This document shows, in pieces, positions 44,969-53,039 of a DNA stretch of 64,000 bases. This DNA comes from Maribellus luteus (GTDB lineage: Bacteria > Bacteroidota > Bacteroidia > Bacteroidales > Prolixibacteraceae), in NCBI RefSeq assembly GCF_003576475.1, contig NZ_QWGR01000013.1:62001-126000 (forward strand), read 5' to 3'. A program made the translations under genes and the position numbers. How positions within the stretch are numbered: position 1 is the first letter of the stretch; each line of letters starts with the position of its first letter. The notes beneath the pieces were generated by a model, which saw only the letters and a program-made list of their open reading frames with translations, ran no database searches and was not told where the DNA came from.

Positions 44969-45219
44969 TATCGATTGCTTTTTATTAATCGCTCATAAAA
45001 CGTTCGATTGCGTTGTTGCTTTAGAAATTTCTCGCGTTTCATCGCTTCCGATTTGCTTGCATAACTTTCGCTGTAAACAAGCTTCCAGGGCATTTTTCGC
45101 GAGGTGTATTTTGATTTTCCCGAGTTGTGGTATTCCAAACGGATCTCAAGATTCGAAGTAAATCCGATGTAATAACTTTCGTCCTGATCGCTTTGCAATA
45201 TGTAAACGAAATAGGTCAT
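44968..45219 (-). CDS. GIY-YIG nuclease family protein (UPF0213-like), copy 2
   Basis: An 83-residue protein with the GIY-YIG fold: TYFVYILQS, then SYYIGFTSNLEIRLEYHNSG (Arg in EIRLEYH) and YSESYASKSEAMKREKFLK (catalytic-type Glu). It differs from copy 1 at only a few residues. It lies in a 327-bp tandem array: terminator, GIY-YIG gene, tRNA-Asp 3' fragment. The gene starts right after the terminator hairpin and its stop codon coincides with the start of the tRNA fragment. Such small nucleases are thought to promote recombination or homing; the DNA target is not known. Confidence 0.88.
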   Translation of the reverse strand: MTYFVYILQSDQDESYYIGFTSNLEIRLEYHNSGKSKYTSRKMPWKLVYSESYASKSEAMKREKFLKQQRNRTFYERLIKSNR

Positions 45220-45226
45220 CTGAAAT

Positions 45227-45258
45227 AAAAAAAGCAGCTCTTTCTTGAGCTGCTTTTT
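45227..45258 (-). terminator. Terminator between GIY-YIG copies
   Basis: AAAAAGCAGCTC (45229-45240)/GAGCTGCTTTTT (45247-45258) is a perfect stem followed on the minus strand by a T-run. Confidence 0.8.
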
Positions 45259-45259
45259 G

Positions 45260-45295
45260 CGGTGCGAATCCCGAGCACTCGGGAAACCCGCGACC
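45260..45295 (-). pseudogene. tRNA-Asp 3'-end fragment (copy 1)
   Basis: Same structure as the fragment at 44933: GGTCGCGGGTT, the palindrome TCCCGAGTGCTCGGGA, then the CGCACC end. It lies between the stop of GIY-YIG copy 1 and the next terminator. Confidence 0.75.
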
Positions 45296-45546
45296 TATCG
45301 ATTGCTTTTTATTAATCCCTCGTAAAACGTACGATTGCGTTGTTGCTTTAGAAATTTCTCGCGTTTCATCGCTTCCGATTTGCTTGCATAACTTTCGCTG
45401 TAAACAAGCTTCCAGGGCATTTTTCGCGAGGTGTATCTTGATTTTCCCGAACTATGGTATTCCAAACGGATCTCAAGATTCGAAGTAAAACCGATGTAAT
45501 AACTTCCGTCTTGATCACTTTGCAATATGTAAACGAAATACGTCAT
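45295..45546 (-). CDS. GIY-YIG nuclease family protein (UPF0213-like), copy 1
   Basis: An 83-residue copy nearly identical to the gene at 44968 (differences include Gly for Glu in the DQDGSYYIG segment and Ser/Arg for Asn/Lys in YHSSGKSRY). An ATG at 45555 would add MFQ, but copy 2 lacks this start, so 45546 is used. It lies directly downstream of the terminator that follows the two tRNA-Asp genes, so it must be expressed by readthrough or by a weak promoter. Confidence 0.88.
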   Translation of the reverse strand: MTYFVYILQSDQDGSYYIGFTSNLEIRLEYHSSGKSRYTSRKMPWKLVYSESYASKSEAMKREKFLKQQRNRTFYEGLIKSNR

Positions 45547-45553
45547 CTGAAAC

Positions 45554-45584
45554 AAAAAAAGCAGCTCTTTTTGAACTGCTTTTT
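45554..45584 (-). terminator. Terminator of the tRNA-Asp pair
   Basis: AAAAAGCAG (45556-45564)/CTGCTTTTT (45576-45584) stem followed on the minus strand by T7. Confidence 0.8.
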
Positions 45585-45585
45585 G

Positions 45586-45659
45586 CGGTGCGGACGGGAC
45601 TCGAACCCGCGACCCCCGGCGTGACAGGCCGATATTCTAACCAACTGAACTACCGCACC
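45586..45659 (-). tRNA. tRNA-Asp (GTC)
   Basis: 74 bases without encoded CCA. Acceptor GGTGCGG/CCGCACC with discriminator G, D-arm TAGTTCAGTTGGTTAGA, anticodon loop CCTGTCACG (GTC) and T-arm GCGGGTTCGAGTCCCGT. It is identical to the neighbouring gene. Confidence 0.97.
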
Positions 45660-45689
45660 AAATGTTATGTAAAAATTTGACTAAAAATG

Positions 45690-45763
45690 CGGTGCGGACG
45701 GGACTCGAACCCGCGACCCCCGGCGTGACAGGCCGATATTCTAACCAACTGAACTACCGCACC
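45690..45763 (-). tRNA. tRNA-Asp (GTC), second copy
   Basis: Identical 74-base tRNA-Asp with anticodon GTC, 30 bases upstream of the first copy and in the same transcript. Confidence 0.97.
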
Positions 45764-45809
45764 ATTTTTAATCATATTCTTTAAAGAACTACCCTTGTCA
45801 AAGGTGTTG

Positions 45810-45839
45810 CAAATATATACTTTCTTTTTTTTCCGGCAA
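45810..45839 (-). promoter_or_regulatory. Promoter of the tRNA-Asp pair
   Basis: On the minus strand TTGC (45836-45839), 18-base spacer, TATATTTG (45810-45817). The tRNA begins about 46 bases downstream. Confidence 0.6.
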
Positions 45840-45903
45840 TACAAAATAATATTTTTTTGAAATTTTTCACAACAAACTGAAAAACAACGAATTACAACAA
45901 GAT

Positions 45904-46824
45904 TCACTTCACTTGCACAATATTTCCCACATCCAGTTGCCTTTCACCACTCCAACGATAGGCCGTTAGTACACCACTACCCGTAACGCAGGAGTCTACA
46001 CAGCAGATATTAGGCTTTACAACAATTGGGCCTCGTCCCCTGCAATAATGCCCAAAGAACACAATGGGCGCATCATTCGGATATGGCTCATTTTCAGGAA
46101 TTATCTGCAAAGGAACGGTATAATCAGGCAAGGTATATTTGCTTTCAAACGACAGGTTACGAAAGCTCATTCCCGCTGTTTCTTCCCACCAACGCATCCT
46201 GAATGAACGTGGAGCCACCCCTTTGTTATTTACCACGTGTAAATCGGAAGGCATTTTTAACAAAATTCCTTTTGTGAGCAACCAAACGCTTTTTGTGATG
46301 TCATCGTCGGCTTTTTTATGAATGGTACGGAAGGTTTTCTTTTTGATCCTCCCCTCTTCATACACTGATGCTGCTATTGCCACAGCCTCATCCGACCAGC
46401 AGGCATGAACAATTCTGATGTCACCAAAGTCGAGAAATAATGGCAAAGTACGCATCCAGTTTAAATTGTCTTTCCACTCCGCCTCCCTGGGCGAAGAAAA
46501 CTCTTTAATGGTTTTGATCAAAGCAGGGTAATACCTGTTGGGCCGTTTAACCAGTAATGAATCCTGTTTATCAGTGAGGTGATAAATAATCGCATTGATC
46601 TCGTGGTTTCCAAGAATAGCAAATGCATTTCCACTTTCAACCATCGATCGTATAATCTTAATGGTTTTGCGAATTTCGGTACCACGATTGATAAAATCGC
46701 CTACAAAAATGGCTTTCCTGCCGGGATGAGAGAAACTGCCGTTTGTTTTTTCGTACCCCATTTTCTGCAACAACTTTTTGAGTAAAGTTGCCTGTCCGTG
46801 AACATCTCCGATAATATCGTACAT
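45904..46824 (-). CDS. Calcineurin-like metallophosphoesterase
   Basis: A 306-residue PPP-type phosphoesterase: GDVHG (6-10), FVGDFINRG (about 41-49), LGNHEIN (about 80-86) and the later VHACW and FFGHYCRGRG metal-ligand segments. It is related to the diadenosine tetraphosphatase/serine-threonine phosphatase group. No signal peptide, so it acts in the cytoplasm. The substrate is unknown. It ends just upstream of the tRNA-Asp promoter. Confidence 0.88.
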   Translation of the reverse strand: MYDIIGDVHGQATLLKKLLQKMGYEKTNGSFSHPGRKAIFVGDFINRGTEIRKTIKIIRSMVESGNAFAILGNHEINAIIYHLTDKQDSLLVKRPNRYYPALIKTIKEFSSPREAEWKDNLNWMRTLPLFLDFGDIRIVHACWSDEAVAIAASVYEEGRIKKKTFRTIHKKADDDITKSVWLLTKGILLKMPSDLHVVNNKGVAPRSFRMRWWEETAGMSFRNLSFESKYTLPDYTVPLQIIPENEPYPNDAPIVFFGHYCRGRGPIVVKPNICCVDSCVTGSGVLTAYRWSGERQLDVGNIVQVK

Positions 46825-46858
46825 ATTACTTCAGTATAGAAAGGCGAATTTAAAAAAA

Positions 46859-46890
46859 AGTAGCTGTCTGCCTCTAGCAAACAGCTACTT
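46859..46890 (-). terminator. Terminator of the SSS symporter gene
   Basis: AAGTAGCTGT (46859-46868)/ACAGCTACTT (46881-46890), followed on the minus strand by eight T. Confidence 0.85.
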
Positions 46891-46914
46891 TCGCAGAATA
46901 TTTCCCCTTAGTTT

Positions 46915-48576
46915 CTACCAGAAATAAGCATAGAAAATAAGGATGATACAAATAATAACAACCGAATTTATTACATCCCAGTGATTATAAGAACTTCTTG
47001 TTTCGGCTCGTTGCGCTGCCGTTGCCGATCCCATAGTAAGTCCGACAATGGAATGAGGATCCTTGGGTTTGGTAAAATAACTGATAATAACCATTGAAAT
47101 AATTACCAAAAAGAACAGGTAAATTTCGTAATGAAGCCAATTGTGCGACAAGATCATTTTATAAATAAACGATGTTTCTTCAATCGATCCGGAGAAGATA
47201 TTCAGTCCCAATCGAAGCATTCCGAGCGTAAACCCGATAATCAATCCCCACAAGCCTGCTGCCGGCGTTGTCTTTTTAGAGAGTATCCCGAGCAGGAAAA
47301 CTGCCGCAATCCCCGGTGCCAGCAAGGACTGAACATCCTGCAGGTATTCATACAACACTTTCCCGATTCCTTTCATCACCGGAATCCAAAGAATTCCAAG
47401 CATTACAATAACAACTGTAGCAATTCGCCCCACCAGCACATAATGTTTTTCGGATGCTTCGGGTTTGTACTTTTTATAAAAATCGATCGTAAATAACATC
47501 GCCGATGAATTAAACAAGGAAGCCAACGAACTCATTAAAGCGGCCAAAATTCCCCCGATAACAATCCCTTTGAATCCAATTGGAAGCAATTCTGTTACCA
47601 GGGTTGAGAATGCTGCATCGTTCGACGACAGGGTTATCAAACCTTTTTGATTTAATGCATAGGCAATCATGCCTGGTATCAGGAAAATAAAAACAGGCGT
47701 AAGTTTCAGATAAGCACCAAAAATGGCACCACGCCGGGCTTGTTTCATGTCGCGGCCTGACAGTACACGCTGTACAATAAACTGGTCGGTACACCAGTAC
47801 CAGAAGCCAATAATTGCGGATCCCAGTATGACTCCCGTCCACGGAAAATCCGGATCGTTGTGCGAACGCATCAGGCTGGTCATTTCATCGCCGTGAACGG
47901 TTACATTGGCACGGGTAATCTCCATCAATTCATTCCACCCTCCTACTTTGATAAGCCCCAGAACCAGGATAGCAATGGAACCGATCAACAAAATCGGGGT
48001 TTGAAGTACCGATGTATAAAGCACGGCTTTCATTCCACCAAATGTGGTATACAGTCCGGTTAACACCACAAGTCCGATGGCACTTATCCAAAAGAAATCA
48101 ATGTTATAGCCAAAGAAAGTGACATAGTCGATGTTAAAGACATCTTTAAAAACCACACCACCAGCATAAACTGTTACAGCAACTTTAGTGAGCACATAAC
48201 TCACAATGGATATAATGGAAAGAAAAGATCTTGCCTGCGGATTATAACGTCGTTCCAGGAACTCGGGCATGGTAAATACTTTGCTTCGGGCATAAAACGG
48301 GACAAACAACCAGCCGAGCATCAAAATCATCCAGCCATGCATTTCCCAATGGGCCATTGCCAGGCCACTTTCGGCACCGGCACCGGCCAGGCCAACCAAG
48401 TGTTCAGACCCAATGTTTGAAGCAAAAATTGAAGCGCCAATCGCAATCCACGTAGCATCCCTACCAGCCAGAAAATAGTCGGAGGTATCTTTTTCCTTTT
48501 GCAGAAGAACCCATACAATAATACCGATCAGCCCCAGAAAAAAAAGGCCCAGAATAATCCAGTCAAGAGTGCTCAT
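46915..48576 (-). CDS. Sodium/solute symporter (SSS family), probable sugar transporter
   Basis: A 553-residue membrane protein of about 14 helices. SGLT-like segments are SDYFLAGRDATWIAIGASIF, ASNIGSEHLVGLAGAGAESG, FVPFYARSKVFTMPEFLERR and WYWCTDQFIVQRVLSGRDMK. Relatives include the sodium/galactose and sodium/glucose cotransporters. Nearness to galK and galM suggests galactose or a related sugar. The gene has its own terminator and is separated from the MFS gene by another one, so it is a separate transcript. Confidence 0.92.
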   Translation of the reverse strand: MSTLDWIILGLFFLGLIGIIVWVLLQKEKDTSDYFLAGRDATWIAIGASIFASNIGSEHLVGLAGAGAESGLAMAHWEMHGWMILMLGWLFVPFYARSKVFTMPEFLERRYNPQARSFLSIISIVSYVLTKVAVTVYAGGVVFKDVFNIDYVTFFGYNIDFFWISAIGLVVLTGLYTTFGGMKAVLYTSVLQTPILLIGSIAILVLGLIKVGGWNELMEITRANVTVHGDEMTSLMRSHNDPDFPWTGVILGSAIIGFWYWCTDQFIVQRVLSGRDMKQARRGAIFGAYLKLTPVFIFLIPGMIAYALNQKGLITLSSNDAAFSTLVTELLPIGFKGIVIGGILAALMSSLASLFNSSAMLFTIDFYKKYKPEASEKHYVLVGRIATVVIVMLGILWIPVMKGIGKVLYEYLQDVQSLLAPGIAAVFLLGILSKKTTPAAGLWGLIIGFTLGMLRLGLNIFSGSIEETSFIYKMILSHNWLHYEIYLFFLVIISMVIISYFTKPKDPHSIVGLTMGSATAAQRAETRSSYNHWDVINSVVIICIILIFYAYFW

Positions 48577-48732
48577 ACTTTCACGTTTATGGTTTGAATT
48601 TAGTTTTATTAAGCGTGAAAATAACTTTTATTTTTCAAAACAAAACATCGTTTTCATAAATAATCATCACCCTAAAACGGTAATTTTCACTCTTTTAAAA
48701 ACGGTACAAACGGCTAGCTTCGGAAATAAAAA

Positions 48733-48762
48733 AAGCCATTCTGTCGTACGACAAAATGGCTC
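48733..48762 (-). terminator. Terminator of the MFS transporter gene
   Basis: GCCATT-C-TGTCG (plus strand) pairs with CGACA-A-AATGGC around TA. On the minus strand it is followed by seven T. Confidence 0.8.
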
Positions 48763-48820
48763 ATCGGATAATTCCGAATTGATCGAACTAATCTTTTACA
48801 AGATCAGTTTTTATATTTTC

Positions 48821-50110
48821 TTAGATAACTAAGTCGTCAGCTCTGCGGTGAACTTTACTTCCGATTAGTGCATAATACAGTAAGTAAGCCAGACCAATAA
48901 AGATTACCCAGTAACTTGGGATATAACCAGCAATGTCCGCTACTTTACCCTGGATAGCAGGAAGGATTCCTCCACCACAAACCAGTACCATAAAAATACC
49001 GGAAGCAGCAGCAGTATATCTACCCAAACCTTCAACAGCCAGGTTAAAAATACTTCCCCACATAATAGAAGTAGAAAGACCTACCAAAACAATAAACATT
49101 GCATTGATCGGAACTTCAGCCAATCCGAAAGAAAGAGCACCTGCTGCCGATCTTTGGAAAAGAGGCAATGAAACTTCAACTGAGGTGGGCGCCAATATAG
49201 CACCAAGGATGAAAATCAGACCTATGGAAGAAGTCACACCCAACATGAGTTTACTTGACACTTTGCTACCAACCGAAGCACCAACCAAACGACCGGCCAA
49301 CATTAGCAGCCAGTATGTACCGGCAACAAAACCAGCGGTTGTCTTCCCTACCGGGCTGTCAGAAAGCCACAGGTTTAAAACACCTGGAGTACCAACTTCA
49401 ACACCAACGTATACAAAAATGGCAACGGCTCCTAAAACGAAATGGCGGAATTTCAATGCACCGCTCATTAAATCACCCAATTTTTCAGTTGCTTGTTCTG
49501 CATGAGGTTCAGGAATACGTACGGCCATTAATACAAAGAAGATAACTGCAAAAACTCCCATTGCACTGTACATCAGCGGGAATACGTCAGTAATCTGAGC
49601 TTTGGTAGCTTCACCAATAAGGATACCTACAAAAGTAGGAGTGAAAGTAGCCATCACAGAGTTGAATGATCCACCCACCTGAATAAGCTGGTTGCCTTTG
49701 TTACCGCCACCGCCTAATGTATTCAACATTGGGTTTACAACAATATTCAATAAACACATTGAAAAACCTGCTACGAAAGCACCCAACAGATACACAGTGA
49801 AAGCAGAAGACTGGCTGGCATACCCTGAAAGATACTGAATACCAATACCAATAAAACCTACTGCAATAGCGATCAGCGCAGTTTTCTTATAACCAACACG
49901 TTGCAACAAGATACCACCGGGAATCCCCATTACGGCATAGGCAATAAAGTTTGCCATGTTTCCTAATAATCCCTGAAAGTTGGTCGCGCCAAACTGGTCT
50001 TTTAATACAATACCCATTGGCGCTGCCAAATTCGTTACGAATGCGATCATACCGAAAAGCAGGATCATCATAAAAATCGGCAATGCAAAATTTTGCTTTT
50101 TAGTCTCCAT
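48821..50110 (-). CDS. MFS sugar transporter (FucP/GluP-like)
   Basis: A 429-residue, 12-helix major facilitator protein. Visible features are FVTNLAAPMGIVLKDQFGAT then MGIPGGILLQRVGYKKTALI (motif A-like), GFSMCLLNIVVNPMLNTLGG and a C-terminal half with FVLMAVRIPEPHAEQ in the central loop. The family brings sugars in by proton symport. The setting beside galK suggests galactose or arabinose-type hexoses. It is 404 bases downstream of galK with an unexplained spacer between. Confidence 0.9.
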   Translation of the reverse strand: METKKQNFALPIFMMILLFGMIAFVTNLAAPMGIVLKDQFGATNFQGLLGNMANFIAYAVMGIPGGILLQRVGYKKTALIAIAVGFIGIGIQYLSGYASQSSAFTVYLLGAFVAGFSMCLLNIVVNPMLNTLGGGGNKGNQLIQVGGSFNSVMATFTPTFVGILIGEATKAQITDVFPLMYSAMGVFAVIFFVLMAVRIPEPHAEQATEKLGDLMSGALKFRHFVLGAVAIFVYVGVEVGTPGVLNLWLSDSPVGKTTAGFVAGTYWLLMLAGRLVGASVGSKVSSKLMLGVTSSIGLIFILGAILAPTSVEVSLPLFQRSAAGALSFGLAEVPINAMFIVLVGLSTSIMWGSIFNLAVEGLGRYTAAASGIFMVLVCGGGILPAIQGKVADIAGYIPSYWVIFIGLAYLLYYALIGSKVHRRADDLVI

Positions 50111-50514
50111 AATAAATGAAATTGATTTAAGTAGTTATAGATTCTTATTATTTACTTGAAATTTTAGTTTGAAAATATCCAGGAGAATAAACCAACGCAG
50201 CATAGCAACAAAACACCTTCACTTTTGTCAGGAAACACATTGGGTAAGGTTGGTTTTGTAATTCGAAAGTCATGTAAAATATGCTTTAGTCAATTTAGGT
50301 TGAAAAACAAGCTTGGCAATCCCCAAAAGGAACCAAAATCATCTTTCGCCCCCAAAGTTAAAATAACATTCGAATCATCGTACTTTTCGACTGTTTTTTT
50401 TCACGTCGTTGTAGCACTGCTATTGACTTTTAACCACCCTCTGCGTTTTCGAATGTAGTGAAATCCTCTTCTTAACTACACCGGTAATTCTCCTTCAGTT
50501 TTCAATGAAACATC
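50111..50514. other. Spacer between galK and the MFS gene, no gene seen
   Basis: 404 bases, AT-rich. No ORF with coding character, no hairpin with a T-run and no TAnnTTTG match on the minus strand were found. Its length fits a long leader or an unrecognised promoter region of the MFS gene. Confidence 0.5.
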
Positions 50515-51804
50515 TTAAAGATCAAGTTTTACCGATCCTTTAGAACGAATAAACAGCTTGTGACAAGCACCTTCTCCGTAAACATGTTCCAGTGTTTTTA
50601 CATATTCATCCAGTTTATCTTGCGGAACAAATGCCTGAATAGTACCTCCAAAACCACCTCCGTGAACACGCCACGCTCCCGATCCTTTAAGAATCATTTC
50701 GCTTAAAGCCAATGCCAGGGAAACTACCTGCTCATCTTTATGTACCACGTCAAAAATATTCTGATTGTACATGTAAGAACTATAACCCGATTCAACCACC
50801 ATTTTCAGGAACGACTGAAAATCATTGTTTTCGAGTGCTGCAACCTGATCTACCACGCGCTGGTTATCACCTTGAAAATGGTAAGCACGCAAAAGAGCAC
50901 GGTCGCCTGTTTTCTTGCGGATCTCAGGCATCTTTTCAACAATCTGTTCCAGCGTAACTTCTCTCAACACTTTGGCTCCCAGCTCTGCTGCCACCGATTT
51001 CATTTCGGTTGGAAGCGAAGCATATTCAGCCTGCGAAGCCGGATCGTCGTGGCCGCCGCCCACATCGGTAATTACCAGAGCAAATCCGGTTGAAACAAAA
51101 TCAAAATCAACTTCTTTTACGATTGGGTTGGCCGGATATTCAAAATCGATGGTAATTAAACCACCTACCGAACATGCGGTTTGGTCCATCAAACCACAAG
51201 GTTTTCCGAAGTAATTATTTTCTGACCACTGGCCGATAATTGCATTCTCCACTGCCGACATTTTCCCGTCGTTGAACAGTTCGTTGATAATGGCACCAAT
51301 TAAAACTTCGAACGAAGCCGATGAACTAAGCCCGGAACCTTTGGGAACACGGCCTTCAATACAAGCGTCGAAACCGCCGATTGCGTAACCGTTCTCCTTC
51401 ATTTTGGCACAAATACCTTTTACCAATGCGCCCGAAGTATAGAATTTTGATTCGTCGATGCTTAAATCAGACAGATCGACCTGGAACTCGGGATAACCTG
51501 CCGATTTGATACGGATGGTATCACTTCCGTTTGCAGCAGCTACTGCAATGTTATCAAGGTTTACCGCTCCGGCCAAAACCCGCCCGTAGTTGTGGTCGGT
51601 ATGGTTACCACCAATTTCGGTACGACCGGGCGAACTAAACAAAGTCAGATCATCCGTCCCGTAAGTTTTAACAAATTCATTCATCAAAGCCTCATATCTG
51701 TCGGCTTGTCCTTTCAATACCTTGGAATCGATTCCGTACAGTTCCTGGAATACAGGATTATTTCCACCGTTGATCTTTTCCAATAATGTGCTAATGTTTG
51801 CCAT
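50515..51804 (-). CDS. galK: Galactokinase
   Basis: A 429-residue GHMP kinase. The galactokinase signature is SSPGRTEIGGNHTDHNYGR (57-75), motif 2 is GRVPKGSGLSSSASFE (151-166), the catalytic Asp region CGLMDQ is near 207, and motif 3 DVGGGHDD is at 247-254. It phosphorylates alpha-D-galactose at C1 in the Leloir pathway. It starts 65 bases after the GntR gene on the same strand and is probably cotranscribed with it. galT and galE are not in the window. Confidence 0.96.
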   Translation of the reverse strand: MANISTLLEKINGGNNPVFQELYGIDSKVLKGQADRYEALMNEFVKTYGTDDLTLFSSPGRTEIGGNHTDHNYGRVLAGAVNLDNIAVAAANGSDTIRIKSAGYPEFQVDLSDLSIDESKFYTSGALVKGICAKMKENGYAIGGFDACIEGRVPKGSGLSSSASFEVLIGAIINELFNDGKMSAVENAIIGQWSENNYFGKPCGLMDQTACSVGGLITIDFEYPANPIVKEVDFDFVSTGFALVITDVGGGHDDPASQAEYASLPTEMKSVAAELGAKVLREVTLEQIVEKMPEIRKKTGDRALLRAYHFQGDNQRVVDQVAALENNDFQSFLKMVVESGYSSYMYNQNIFDVVHKDEQVVSLALALSEMILKGSGAWRVHGGGFGGTIQAFVPQDKLDEYVKTLEHVYGEGACHKLFIRSKGSVKLDL

Positions 51805-51869
51805 AATTTTTTTGTTAATTATCCTTATTGATTTTCTTTTTCTCTCTATTTAAATCTCTATCCTCCAAC

Positions 51870-52877
51870 TTATAAACTATGCCTGACTATCAGTTTCGCG
51901 GGATTACGAATCTGTCCGGTTCTTTTCGTCAGTACCATCTGCGCCAGGGTCTTCCCCATTTCATTAAAATCAGTAGAGATGGTAGTAATTCCTCCTGCCA
52001 CCACCTCTTTCAGCGTAGTATCGTTAAACGAAACAATCCCAAACCGTTTTCCGAGTTTATATTTATATTTCTTGGCCATTTTTACCATTTCCACTACGTC
52101 GCGGTCCGAAATCAGAAAATAAGCTTCGTACATGGATGGATTTACACCCGTCAACGATTTAATTACTTCGTGTTCGATATTCCGCTCGTTGCAGTATTTC
52201 ACAAAGCCGGCAACGCGCTCCACCGGTTCTTTTCCTCCCGGATTCACAAAGATCAGCTTCCGGTACTTTTTCAGTAAAGTACTACCCTCCACCATGGCAT
52301 CGTACAAATCCTGTTCAAAATCCTGGTAAACCACCGGGTAATTTTTCAGGTCCTTTTTTAAGCGGTCAAGAATGTAAACCTTGTCAGCCGGAAGTTTTGA
52401 AATAAGATGACTTATGTTGTCGAAAGTAGCCGGCATAATAATATAGGAAGTATAATTTCCTACACACTCAGCGATCAGGTTTTTAAAAACCTTGTAATTA
52501 AAATGATGAAAATAAACCTCTACGGTGGCCCGTCCTTTCAACGTATTAAACAAGGAATTGTACAGGTCTTCTTTAAATGCATTTAATTCATCAAAAAGAA
52601 CAAATACCTTTTCTTCAATCTGCACCTCGGTGGTAGCTACGTAATACCCCTTCCCCGGCTGACTACGGATAATCCCTTTGGCCTTTAATTCGTTAAAAGC
52701 GACCAAAACCGTATCGCGGCTCAAGTTAAAGTCGGCACATATTTCATTGATTGAGGGAACTTTATCTCCCTTTTTGATTAAACGTCTTTCGATGGCCTGG
52801 TATATAGAATCAATAATTTGCCTGTATTTGGGCCTTGACGAACGGGAATCGATTCGAATAATACGTTTGCTAGCCAT
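51870..52877 (-). CDS. GntR/LacI-hybrid transcriptional regulator
   Basis: A 335-residue regulator. The N-terminal GntR winged helix spans about residues 10-75 (YRQIIDSIYQAIERRLIKKG, INEICADFNLSRDTVLVAFN). The C-terminal periplasmic-binding-protein-like sensor domain follows (VFVLFDELNAFKEDLYNSLF, GIVSFNDTTLKEVVAGGITT), a fusion common among Bacteroidota sugar regulators. It is divergent from galM and directly upstream of galK, so it most likely controls both in response to galactose (inference). Confidence 0.92.
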   Translation of the reverse strand: MASKRIIRIDSRSSRPKYRQIIDSIYQAIERRLIKKGDKVPSINEICADFNLSRDTVLVAFNELKAKGIIRSQPGKGYYVATTEVQIEEKVFVLFDELNAFKEDLYNSLFNTLKGRATVEVYFHHFNYKVFKNLIAECVGNYTSYIIMPATFDNISHLISKLPADKVYILDRLKKDLKNYPVVYQDFEQDLYDAMVEGSTLLKKYRKLIFVNPGGKEPVERVAGFVKYCNERNIEHEVIKSLTGVNPSMYEAYFLISDRDVVEMVKMAKKYKYKLGKRFGIVSFNDTTLKEVVAGGITTISTDFNEMGKTLAQMVLTKRTGQIRNPAKLIVRHSL

Positions 52878-52896
52878 TGGTTATAATTATGAAATG

Positions 52897-52904
52897 CAAA
52901 AATA
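52897..52904 (-). promoter_or_regulatory. -7 box of the gntR-galK operon
   Basis: TATTTTTG on the minus strand fits TAnnTTTG, 20 bases upstream of the gntR ATG. Confidence 0.5.
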
Positions 52905-52938
52905 GAAGTTTTTCTGTATAAAAACATGCTTTAAAACA

Positions 52939-52957
52939 CTACCAGTACCTACCAGTT
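52939..52957. promoter_or_regulatory. Possible GntR operator, direct repeat
   Basis: CTACCAGTA (52939-52947) and CTACCAGTT (52949-52957) are repeated at 10-bp spacing, one helical turn, in the gntR/galM intergenic region. Confidence 0.4.
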
Positions 52958-52990
52958 AAAAAGCTTTTTTTGCAAATTTGTCAATTAACA

Positions 52991-53019
52991 TTTCTATCAA
53001 TACAAAACGAATATATTTA
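52991..53019 (+). promoter_or_regulatory. Promoter of galM
   Basis: TTTC (52991-52994), 17-base spacer, TATATTTA (53012-53019), 20 bases before the start codon. This is one base short of the TAnnTTTG consensus. Confidence 0.5.
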
Positions 53020-53039
53020 TTCCGGTTAAAACCTTATAA

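Noticed and set aside
45665-45907. 80-residue minus-strand ORF
   Set aside because: It is a translation of the tRNA-Asp gene (the VVQLVRISACHAGG type of peptide is a well-known artefact).
50225-50458. 77-residue plus-strand ORF between galK and the MFS gene
   Set aside because: No family, no promoter, and amino acid composition like random AT-rich sequence.
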